Under the pieces are notes generated by a model. It saw only the letters and a program-made list of their open reading frames with translations. It did not search any database and had not been told where the DNA came from. The position numbers and the translations under genes were made by a program. A stretch of 20,226 nucleotides of DNA. It comes from JBBAAS01 sp041658125. GTDB lineage: Bacteria; Patescibacteriota; Microgenomatia; UBA12405. Below, piece after piece: positions 13,601 through 20,226 of the stretch (position 1 is its first letter; the number at the start of each line of letters is the position of its first letter). The stretch covers positions 1 to 20,226 of the forward strand of contig JBBAAS010000014.1 in assembly GCA_041658125.1 (NCBI GenBank), given 5' to 3'.

Positions 13601-15541
13601 GTGCCACAAGATAACAATTACACTAGTAACCAAATTATCGTTTTAGAAGGCCTTGAACCGGTCCGTAAACGTCCGGCCATGTATATCGGCTCTACCGACA
13701 TCCACGGACTTCACCATTGTCTTACCGAAATTGTTGATAATGCCATTGATGAAGCTTTGGCTGGTTACGCCAAAAACATCTGGGTCATCGTTCATCCGGA
13801 CAATTCGGCCACCGTCGCTGATGACGGGCGGGGATTTCCTGTCGACATCATGCCCAAGTACAAAAAACCAGCTATCGAAGTGGTTATGACCACTTTGCAT
13901 TCCGGTGGTAAGTTCGAAGGCACTGCCTACAAAGTTTCCGGTGGCCTTCACGGTGTTGGTGCCGCTTGTGTTAACGCTCTTTCCAATCTTTACGAAATCG
14001 AAGTCCGGCGTGACAAAAAAATCTATTATATCGATTTTATCCGCGGTAAAGTTAAAACCAAACTTACCGAAATTCCCGAAACTAAGGTCAAAAAGCTGAA
14101 AGATATTATTCCCAACCATCTCACCGGTACTACTGTTACCTTTCATCCCGACCCGGAAATCTTCAAAGAAACTATTGAACTTGATCCCAAAATTATCCAA
14201 AAATCTCTCAAAGACCGGGCGTATCTTACTTCCAAAATCTATTTTCACTTTTTTGATGAACGGAATCACACCGAACATCACTACTACTTTGAAGGCGGGA
14301 TTCTTTCGCTTTTAGCCGAGCTTAATAAAAACAAAACTACCCTCCACCCCTCTATTTACCTTCACCGGGTCGACTTGGGCATCGACACCGAAATTGCCAT
14401 CCAGTACAACGACACCTTTCAGGAAAATACCCCGTCTTACGTCAATATCATCAATACCGTCGAAGGCGGCACCCATCTTTCCGGCTTTAAAACTGCTCTC
14501 ACCAAGGTCATCAAAGACTATTCCGAAAAAAAAGAATTGCTCAAATCAAAAGACGATGTTATCACCGGTGATGATGTCCGCGAAGGCCTAACCGCCGTTT
14601 TGTCCATTAAAATGCCCTCAAAGAACCTCCAGTTTGAAGGTCAAACCAAGGGGAAATTGGGCAATTCCGAAGTTCAGCCGATTGTTGCCAAAATCGTCCG
14701 CGAAGAGTTGGAAATGTACTTCGAAGAACACCCCGATATTGCCCGGGTTATAGTCGGCAAATCCATTTTGTCCATTCAGGTCCGCAAAGCCGCCAAGGCC
14801 GCCAAAGATGCCATCATGCGCAAGGGCGCTTTTGATTCTTTGGGTCTTCCGGGTAAATTAGCCGACTGTCAAAGTAAAAATCCCGCCGATTGTGAAATCT
14901 ATATTGTGGAAGGAGATTCGGCTGGTGGTTCGGCCAAGCAAGGCCGGGACCGCAAATACCAAGCCATTTTGCCTCTTTGGGGAAAAGCCCTCAACACCGA
15001 AGGCATGCGTCTCGATAAAATTGTTGGTTCTGACAAATTAAAGGACTTCATTATTGCTCTGGGTATGGGAATAGGGGATACCTTTAATCTGGAAAAACTT
15101 CGTTATCACCGCATTATTTTGATGTCCGATGCTGACGTCGACGGTTCTCATATCGCCACCCTTCTCTTGACCTTTATTTTTCGCCATCTTCCGGGCCTAA
15201 TCGAACATGGCCATATTTATATTGCCATGCCGCCCTTATATCGCATCAAACAAAATAAAAGTATTAAATATGTTTACACCGACGAGGAAAAAGACACTTA
15301 TCTTAAAAGTCTCGATGCGTCTAAAAGTTTTGATATGCAACGCTACAAAGGTTTGGGTGAAATGAATCCTCAACAACTTTGGGATACTACCATGAACCCG
15401 GAAACCCGACAACTTAAAAGAGTATCTATTGCCGACGCCGCCAAAACCGACGAAGTCTTTAGAATTCTCATGGGCGAAGATGTTCCGCCCCGCAAAAAAT
15501 TTATCGTCACCCACGCCCATTTAGCTAATTTGGATATTTAA
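13601..15541 (+). CDS. gyrB: DNA gyrase subunit B
   Basis: ATPase subunit of gyrase. The 646 residues contain the GHKL ATP site (VDNAIDEA with N47, DDGRGFP at 74-80, GGLHGVGAACVNAL at 114-127), the transducer lysine in QTKGKLG (K350), the TOPRIM acidic residues E437 and D510-x-D512-x-D514, EGDSAGGSAKQGR at 437-449 and the terminal RYKGLGEM at 581-588. The E. coli-type insert of the TOPRIM domain is absent, as in Gram-positive GyrB. The usual LPL(K/R)GK reads LPLWGK with W460 at the E. coli K447 position. The start codon is GTG. gyrA follows after 2 bp. ParE is disfavoured by the adjacent gyrA with GyrA boxes. Confidence 0.95.
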   Translation: MPQDNNYTSNQIIVLEGLEPVRKRPAMYIGSTDIHGLHHCLTEIVDNAIDEALAGYAKNIWVIVHPDNSATVADDGRGFPVDIMPKYKKPAIEVVMTTLHSGGKFEGTAYKVSGGLHGVGAACVNALSNLYEIEVRRDKKIYYIDFIRGKVKTKLTEIPETKVKKLKDIIPNHLTGTTVTFHPDPEIFKETIELDPKIIQKSLKDRAYLTSKIYFHFFDERNHTEHHYYFEGGILSLLAELNKNKTTLHPSIYLHRVDLGIDTEIAIQYNDTFQENTPSYVNIINTVEGGTHLSGFKTALTKVIKDYSEKKELLKSKDDVITGDDVREGLTAVLSIKMPSKNLQFEGQTKGKLGNSEVQPIVAKIVREELEMYFEEHPDIARVIVGKSILSIQVRKAAKAAKDAIMRKGAFDSLGLPGKLADCQSKNPADCEIYIVEGDSAGGSAKQGRDRKYQAILPLWGKALNTEGMRLDKIVGSDKLKDFIIALGMGIGDTFNLEKLRYHRIILMSDADVDGSHIATLLLTFIFRHLPGLIEHGHIYIAMPPLYRIKQNKSIKYVYTDEEKDTYLKSLDASKSFDMQRYKGLGEMNPQQLWDTTMNPETRQLKRVSIADAAKTDEVFRILMGEDVPPRKKFIVTHAHLANLDI

Positions 15542-15543
15542 AT

Positions 15544-18201
15544 ATGCCCGAAGATACAACTAAAAATACAAGTCCACCCCGCAACGAAAACCGCATTTCT
15601 GCTGTCGGCAAGATTATTCCCGTCGATATCGTTCCCGAGATGGAAAAGTCGTATCTCGACTACGCCATGTCAGTCATCGTCGCCCGGGCTCTACCCGATG
15701 TCCGCGATGGTCTTAAGCCGGTTCACCGCCGGATCCTCTATGCCATGGACCAAATGGGCCTAACTCCGGGTGGTCGCTTTACCAAATCCGCCAAGGTTGT
15801 TGGTGAGGTTTTGGGTAAATATCATCCTCACGGCGACATGGCTGTTTACGGCTCGATGGTTCGCATGGCTCAAAACTTTTCCCTTCGCTATCCTCTGGTC
15901 AATGGTCAAGGCAATTTTGGTTCTATCGACGGCGATCCGCCGGCCGCTATGCGGTACACCGAAGTCAAAATGGCCAAAATTACCCCGGAAATGATCACCG
16001 ACCTAGGCAAAGAAACCGTTGACATGGTCGACAATTTCGACGCCACAATTCAAGAACCATCCGTTTTGCCTTCCCGTATTCCCAACTTACTATTAAACGG
16101 CGCCGACGGTATTGCTGTCGGTATGGCCACCCGGATTCCACCCCACAACCTCAAAGAGCTCTGTGATGCTCTTGACTACATTCTTGACCACTGCCACCTG
16201 GAAAAAGCCGAAGAAGAAATTACCATAACTCCCATTCTTAAGCCAAAAAATACTCAAGAATTGGTTTTAAGGCCCGCTTTGGATTTGGAAAAACAAAAGT
16301 ATCTTTTGGAAACCAACGCTAATGTTGAAGAATTAATTAAATTTGTTTCCGGTCCCGACTTTCCTACTGCCGGAGAAATATACGGCAAGAAGGGGATTAT
16401 CGAAATGTATCTCACCGGTCGGGGCAAATTTTGTATCCGCGGTAAAACCAGCATCGAAGAAACCAAGTCCGGTAGAATCCGAATCATCATTACCGAACTA
16501 CCATATCAAGTCAACAAATCCGAATTTGTTAAAAAAATCGCCGATTTGGCCAAAGACAAAAAAATCATCGGCATTTCCGATCTTCGGGACGAATCTGATC
16601 GTCACGGCATCCGCATTGTCGTCGAAATTAAAAAAATGGGCAAGCCCAAAGCTATTCTTAATAAGCTTTTCAAATACACCGCCCTTCAATCCTCTTACTC
16701 CGCCAACCTTCTGGCTCTAGTCAACGGTGTTCCCCAAACCCTCAATCTTCGCCAAATGCTTCTATTGTTCTTACGTCATCGGGAAACAATTATTCGCCGC
16801 CGATCGATTTTTGACCTTAAAGCCGCCTATCTTCGCAATCACATTCTCGAAGGTTTCCGTAAGGCTCTCGACTTAATCGAAGAAGTCATCAAAACTATCC
16901 GGGCCACCAAAGCTGACGAAGACCCAAAACTTCGTCTCATGGAAAAATTTGGCTTTACCGATCTTCAGGCCCAAGCTATTTTGGACCTTCAGCTTCGCCG
17001 TCTTTCCGGCCTTGAACGTCAAAAAATTGATGATGAATTTTTGGAGGTCCAAAAAATCATCGCTCATCTGACTAAAACTTTAACTGATTCAGATGAAATG
17101 GTTTCAGTCCTTAAAGCTGAAAACAAAGAGATTCGGGAAAAATATCAGGATCCCCGTCAAACTAAAATTTACATCAAAGGCTTGGAAGATTTCAGCGACG
17201 AAGACCTTATTCCCAACGAACCGACTCTGGTCACCATTACTAAAACCGGTTATATTAAACGGGTTCAAAAAGACACTTACCGTATTCAAAAACGCGGCGG
17301 CGTTGGCGTCGTTGGTATGGCCACCAAAACCGAAGATGAAGTCGAAAACATTCTTTCCGTCAACACCCACGATGACCTTCTTTTCTTCACCAACAAAGGT
17401 CGCGTTTTCAAAACCAAAGTTTGGGATGTTCCCGAAACTTCCCGTCAATCCAAAGGTCAAGCTATTGTCAATCTCATAAACATTCTCCAGGGAGAAATTG
17501 TTCAAACCACCCTGCCGGTCTCCAAAGTTACCGACTCAAAGTTCATTATCTTAGCCACTCAAAGCGGTGTTGTTAAGAAAACCTCTATCGAGCGTTTCAA
17601 AAACATTCGTCAAACCGGCTTAGCCGCCATTAAGCTTGATCCGGGGGATCAGCTTACTTACGCCAAAACCACTTCCGGCAACGATCAGGTCTTTTTGGTT
17701 ACCCATCACGGCAAATGTATTCGTTTCCAGGAAACCGATATTCGTCCCATGGGCCGTCACACCCGCGGTGTTCGAGGCATTCTTCTCAAAGAAAGCGATT
17801 ATCTGGTCAGCATGGACATTGTTCCTCCAACCATTGCCGCTCGGGATAAAAAACAAACCGACTTCCGTCATCTCTTTGTTGTAACTGAAAATGGTATCGG
17901 CAAGCGCAGTGATGTTTATCTTTATCCTCTTCAAAGACGAGGCGGTATCGGTGTCAAGGTTGCTAATCTTTCCTCTAAAACCGGCAATATTGCTATCGCC
18001 CAAGTAGTTTCTCAAATTCACGAGCAAGTCATTCTTATTTCCAAAAAAGCGGTCACTATCAAGCTACCTTTGAAAAACATCCCCATCCTGCACCGTAATA
18101 CCAAGGGCGTTATCCTCATGCGGTTCAAGTCCGGTGAAGATAAAGTCAGTACCGCTACTATTATCGAAGCCAACAATCCCCAAGGCCTATCTTCTGCCTA
18201 A
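15544..18201 (+). CDS. gyrA: DNA gyrase subunit A
   Basis: Breakage-reunion subunit of 885 residues. Visible are PVDIVPEMEKSYLDYAMSVI (26-45), GLKPVHRRILYAM (56-68), the QRDR helix HPHGDMAVYGSMVRMAQ (94-110), catalytic R137-Y138 in MRYTE, the GADGIAVGMATRIPPHN block and a C-terminal beta-pinwheel. The GyrA box appears as QKRGGVG (582-588), and a second box-like QRRGGIG occurs in the last blade (797-803). DNA wrapping, and so true gyrase activity, is expected. Two oddities: M99 and G103 stand at E. coli Ser83 and Asp87, and about 36 extra residues (about 218-255) lie before EELIKFVSGPDFPTAGE. It sits 2 bp after gyrB with no Shine-Dalgarno sequence. Confidence 0.96.
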   Translation: MPEDTTKNTSPPRNENRISAVGKIIPVDIVPEMEKSYLDYAMSVIVARALPDVRDGLKPVHRRILYAMDQMGLTPGGRFTKSAKVVGEVLGKYHPHGDMAVYGSMVRMAQNFSLRYPLVNGQGNFGSIDGDPPAAMRYTEVKMAKITPEMITDLGKETVDMVDNFDATIQEPSVLPSRIPNLLLNGADGIAVGMATRIPPHNLKELCDALDYILDHCHLEKAEEEITITPILKPKNTQELVLRPALDLEKQKYLLETNANVEELIKFVSGPDFPTAGEIYGKKGIIEMYLTGRGKFCIRGKTSIEETKSGRIRIIITELPYQVNKSEFVKKIADLAKDKKIIGISDLRDESDRHGIRIVVEIKKMGKPKAILNKLFKYTALQSSYSANLLALVNGVPQTLNLRQMLLLFLRHRETIIRRRSIFDLKAAYLRNHILEGFRKALDLIEEVIKTIRATKADEDPKLRLMEKFGFTDLQAQAILDLQLRRLSGLERQKIDDEFLEVQKIIAHLTKTLTDSDEMVSVLKAENKEIREKYQDPRQTKIYIKGLEDFSDEDLIPNEPTLVTITKTGYIKRVQKDTYRIQKRGGVGVVGMATKTEDEVENILSVNTHDDLLFFTNKGRVFKTKVWDVPETSRQSKGQAIVNLINILQGEIVQTTLPVSKVTDSKFIILATQSGVVKKTSIERFKNIRQTGLAAIKLDPGDQLTYAKTTSGNDQVFLVTHHGKCIRFQETDIRPMGRHTRGVRGILLKESDYLVSMDIVPPTIAARDKKQTDFRHLFVVTENGIGKRSDVYLYPLQRRGGIGVKVANLSSKTGNIAIAQVVSQIHEQVILISKKAVTIKLPLKNIPILHRNTKGVILMRFKSGEDKVSTATIIEANNPQGLSSA

Positions 18202-18510
18202 TTTACTATAGGACCTAAAGCCTCATTATTATAAGATTAGTTATCGTTTTTTGCCCATCTGATCCCGTTTGTTAAAGCTAATAACTAGCAGGGTAGGGGA
18301 CTTCTCTTATATTATAGGACTACGGTTATAGGTTAGCCCTCTTTAGCATTAAAGTATAACGACTGCTAACCTGGTTTCCGAAATTAAATTGCCCACAAGA
18401 TAGACCAAATATCAACATTAAGTCCGGTTAATACTTCTAAATATATCAAATTACGCTCTTTTGCCTCAAAAGCACCCCACTATAGGCCACCGAACATACA
18501 TACCCACGCA
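18202..18510. other. Non-coding gap between convergent gyrA and xer
   Basis: No open frame of note and no recognised RNA gene lies in these 309 bp. Visible structure: the CIRCE-like motif at 18331-18371, the string TATAGGAC twice (near 18207 and 18315), and a small hairpin CTTTTG / CAAAAG at 18458-18472. No clear T-tailed terminator was found for either gene. The gap is long for this compact genome. Confidence 0.6.
18331..18371. promoter_or_regulatory. Degenerate CIRCE-like motif
   Basis: The right arm GACTGCTAA (18361-18369) is identical to the right arm of the operator before pth. Exactly 9 bp upstream is TTAGCATTA (18343-18351), 7 of 9 to the CIRCE left arm; one helical turn further up is TTAGCCCTC (18333-18341), 8 of 9. 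The outer GGTTAGC / GCTAACC arms are perfectly complementary. No gene start lies close by, so any role is unclear. Confidence 0.45.
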
Positions 18511-19443
18511 CTATTTGTTGCCGCTATGAAATCTTTCATGAACCTCACGCAATCTTGAGTCTGTTACATGGGTATATATCTGCGTAGTGGATATGTTTTT
18601 ATGACCCAAAATTTCCTGTACCGACCGAAGATCCGCTCCGGCCCTTAAAAGATCAGTTGCCAACGAATGGCGAAGGGTATGCGGTGTTGCCATCACCGGC
18701 AATTTTGCCAACCTGACATAGTGCTTGACCAATCTCTGAACCGATCTGGCCGTTAGCCTTAATTTTTCATCCGATAGGGTAATGTCTTTTCTGCCTCCAT
18801 AGCGAATAAACAACGGTCGGTACTTATCGTTTCGACCCTTTAGGTATCGATCCAGCCAGCCCTCGGCCCTTTTAGTAATGAAAACCACTCTGGCCTTGCC
18901 ACCCTTGCCGATAACTCCAAATTCCCGCGTTTTTAAATCAATTTGATCCCGGTTTAAGCCCACCAGTTCTGATACCCGTAGCCCGGTTGAGAATAACAGT
19001 TCCAAAATTGCTCTGTCCCGCAAACCAACTTTGGTTGATAAAATCGGCTGATTTAACAATCTATTGACCTGATCTCCATCCAAAAACTTCAACGAATGGT
19101 CCTTGCTTTTAGGCACATCCAACTTTTCCGGCTGCATTACCACGTAATCATTTTTCAACAGCCACTTTAAAAACGACCGTAAAGCAATTACATAATAACC
19201 TTGGGTTACAATCTTCATATCACCGGCCGTTCCTTTTTGCCTTGACAAAAAAAGTCTCCATTTTCTCACCGTCTCCTGATCAATATCTGAAATCGTTGGT
19301 TCCTTCTTGCCTTCCGAAACTATAAAATTCCACAATACTCCCAAATAATGCTCGTAGTTTCTAATGGTCAATTTGGAACAATTCTTTTCCACCTCCAAGT
19401 GTTCTAAAAATTTTCTTGTCATCTCCGCTAAATCAGATACCAC
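18511..19443 (-). CDS. Xer-family tyrosine recombinase
   Basis: Site-specific recombinase of 310 residues, normal for XerC/XerD/XerA. The N-terminal SAM-like core-binding domain spans about 1-105 (LTIRNYEHYLGVLWNF). The catalytic domain has R156 in STGLRVSEL, the beta-hairpin lysine in GKGGKAR (180-186), H255-TL-R258 in PHTLRHS, H281 in LGHKNISTTQIY and nucleophile Y290. All six active-site positions are present, so it should be active. Start GTG 19443 matches a -35/-10 pair; ATG at 19422 is the alternative. Candidate Phyla genomes often have one Xer for dimer resolution, and a dif-like site lies about 330 bp upstream. An integrase of a small element cannot be excluded. Confidence 0.92.
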   Translation of the reverse strand: MVSDLAEMTRKFLEHLEVEKNCSKLTIRNYEHYLGVLWNFIVSEGKKEPTISDIDQETVRKWRLFLSRQKGTAGDMKIVTQGYYVIALRSFLKWLLKNDYVVMQPEKLDVPKSKDHSLKFLDGDQVNRLLNQPILSTKVGLRDRAILELLFSTGLRVSELVGLNRDQIDLKTREFGVIGKGGKARVVFITKRAEGWLDRYLKGRNDKYRPLFIRYGGRKDITLSDEKLRLTARSVQRLVKHYVRLAKLPVMATPHTLRHSLATDLLRAGADLRSVQEILGHKNISTTQIYTHVTDSRLREVHERFHSGNK

Positions 19444-19449
19444 AGGCCA

Positions 19450-19478
19450 ATGCTATCTCATTTTCACCGATATTACAA
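19450..19478 (-). promoter_or_regulatory. Promoter of the xer gene
   Basis: On the minus strand TTGTAA (19478-19473), a 17-bp spacer and TAGCAT (19455-19450), followed after exactly six bases by the GTG start at 19443. The spacing predicts a leaderless transcript, as for gyrB and the MacB fragment. Confidence 0.55.
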
Positions 19479-19700
19479 TCGTCTTTATCACAATCTTTCA
19501 CCACAAAAGCTCTGGTGAAGCCGTATTAATTTTACCCTGTCTTTCCACACTTATAGCTCACTATCTCCAGAAACTAACGACAGGGAAGTCAAGATACCAA
19601 TTTTGAGGCCAAATCGGTTTTTGAAGGATCCCGCCGTCGGAGAAGCCAAAACCCGTTTTAATTTCATCACTCAACTGTTTCTTTTTTCTTATTCAGTATT

Positions 19701-19730
19701 AAATTAGAAATTATAAATTAGAAATTAAAA
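19701..19730. repeat. 30-bp AT-rich repeat, copy 2
   Basis: Identical over 30 bases to 11920-11949, again as two tandem 14-bp units and again in a non-coding gap. The flanks differ, so the 30 bp is the repeated unit as far as this window shows. Confidence 0.85.
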
Positions 19731-19768
19731 ATTAAATTTTGCCCCTCCCCTGCAATCTTCCTACTACA

Positions 19769-19796
19769 TAGTCGCAAAAGATACATTGTGCGACAT
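19769..19796. other. dif-like site (11-6-11 inverted repeat)
   Basis: Arms TAGTCGCAAAA (19769-19779) and TTGTGCGACAT (19786-19796) flank a 6-bp centre GATACA. The arms are complementary at 8 of 11 positions, including GTCGCA and the two A next to the centre. Read on the minus strand the centre is TGTATC, one base from E. coli dif TGTATA. The size and layout are those of Xer sites, and an active-looking xer gene lies nearby. Confidence 0.45.
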
Positions 19797-19996
19797 AACA
19801 AATATTCGTTCTCTTCCCAAGGGGATAAGAGGTGACAAAACCTACTACCATCGCCAATTCTCCCTCTCAGTCTCATTACTAATTCTTCTTTTACTCTATA
19901 TATCCTTCCCAACCCATCACTTCTCTCACTTTCACTGAGCTATTGAGCCCAAATCTAGTTTTCCACACAGACTATATCAAACTATATCTCATACAC

Positions 19997-20036
19997 ATCC
20001 TATAATATTTATATTAACTTGTGAAAATTATAGGAT
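19997..20036. repeat. Perfect 10-bp inverted repeat with 20-bp spacer
   Basis: ATCCTATAAT (19997-20006) and ATTATAGGAT (20027-20036). It lies 54 bp beyond the stop of the minus-strand gene at the right edge. No T-run follows on either strand, so a classical terminator is unlikely; a protein-binding site is possible. Confidence 0.6.
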
Positions 20037-20089
20037 ATTCCGTGAAAAGCCACTCCCCACTTCCCTACTCACCTGCCCCTCAACCTCTC

Positions 20090-20226
20090 CTACCAACCTG
20101 CCATCGTTATCATCCCAATTACTCCGGCAATTCCTACCCACAACATAAATAACCACGAACTTTTAAACAACCTTCCCTTAATTTCCGAAGAAATCATCGT
20201 CGCTAAAACATAAACAAAAAACGTCA
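20090..20226 (-). CDS. C-terminus of a membrane protein running off the right edge
   Basis: The minus-strand frame is open from the window edge to TAG at 20092-20090 and gives 45 residues: a hydrophobic start (TFFVYVLATMI), a short charged loop (SSEIKGRLFKSS) and a second hydrophobic helix (WLFMLWVGIAGVIGMITMAG) ending in Trp. Two membrane segments separated by a basic loop are plausible for the end of a polytopic protein. The fragment is too short to name a family, and codon use resembles that of the other minus-strand genes. Confidence 0.55.
   Translation of the reverse strand, partial: TFFVYVLATMISSEIKGRLFKSSWLFMLWVGIAGVIGMITMAGW

Larger units (their letters stand above)
19444..20089. other. 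Non-coding stretch with repeats and a dif-like site
   Basis: No gene is supported in these 646 bp. The stretch holds the xer promoter, the 30-bp AT repeat (19701-19730), the dif-like site (19769-19796), a small inverted repeat CTCTT / AAGAG around CCC-AA-GGGG (19811-19831), a single DnaA-box-like TTTTCCACA (19959-19967) and a 10-bp inverted repeat (19997-20036). From about 19850 to 20110 the plus strand is strikingly G-poor and C/T-rich. Confidence 0.55.

Noticed and set aside
19531..19705. Plus-strand frame of about 57 codons reading ...KIPILRPNRFLKDPAVGEAK...
   Set aside because: The peptide looks somewhat protein-like, but there is no ATG or GTG start in a useful place and no recognisable family; could be a gene remnant, not supported as a gene.
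19718..19912. 64-residue minus-strand open frame
   Set aside because: It ends in the AT repeat, runs across the dif-like site and has no family resemblance or promoter; most likely chance.
19541..20036. Replication origin, based on gyrBA nearby and DnaA-box-like TTTTCCACA and CTTTCCACA
   Set aside because: Only one near-consensus box and one weak one; no dnaA, dnaN or rpmH in the window and no box cluster.

Overview
The window looks like a chromosomal segment of a Candidate Phyla Radiation (Patescibacteria) bacterium, most likely Microgenomates-like. This placement is inferred from several features: a type IV pilus ATPase/platform cluster in an otherwise very compact genome, a short HolB without P-loop or zinc module, gyrase subunits with lineage-specific changes, genes packed with 2-40 bp gaps or 4-bp ATGA overlaps, almost no Shine-Dalgarno sequences, and use of TGA as a normal stop codon. 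Nothing in the window identifies the species.

Layout. (1) 1-3856, minus strand: type IV pilus operon pilB-pilT-pilC, with pilC cut by the window edge. (2) 3898-8731, plus: holB, a Fic AMP-transferase with a C-terminal winged helix, NAD-dependent DNA ligase ligA, a degenerate phosphoribosyltransferase-like protein, a CIRCE-type (HrcA) operator, and pth, whose last codons lie inside a tRNA-Ala gene. (3) 8722-9250: tRNA-Ala(CGC), then a repeat-rich stretch holding a second copy of the tRNA 3' end that is split by a hairpin element. (4) 8955-10672, plus: a small unknown protein, an orphan MacB/FtsX permease C-terminus, a polytopic membrane protein and a HEPN (RnlA-like) protein. (5) 10669-11914: a radical-SAM KamA-family aminomutase (minus) and a ferredoxin (plus) fired from back-to-back promoters sharing one -35 box. 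(6) 11954-18201, plus: a membrane-anchored thioredoxin-fold protein, a SpoU/TrmH rRNA/tRNA methylase, gyrB and gyrA. (7) 18202-20226: a non-coding convergent gap with a second CIRCE-like motif, a Xer-family tyrosine recombinase (minus), a roughly 650 bp non-coding stretch with a dif-like 11-6-11 site, and the C-terminus of a membrane protein entering from the right edge.

Three themes run through the region. First, small palindromic elements sit in frame inside conserved genes: three copies of a GTAGAG(A/G)CG palindrome in ligA (two) and pth (one), plus a second family in ligA and in the duplicated tRNA end. This resembles the Rickettsia palindromic elements in behaviour. Second, many start codons lie 5-7 nt downstream of a -10 box, and Shine-Dalgarno sequences are essentially absent, which points to leaderless mRNAs. 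Third, the gyrase quinolone-pocket residues are all non-canonical (GyrA Met99 and Gly103, GyrB Trp460). No CRISPR array, rRNA gene, IS element or prophage is visible.
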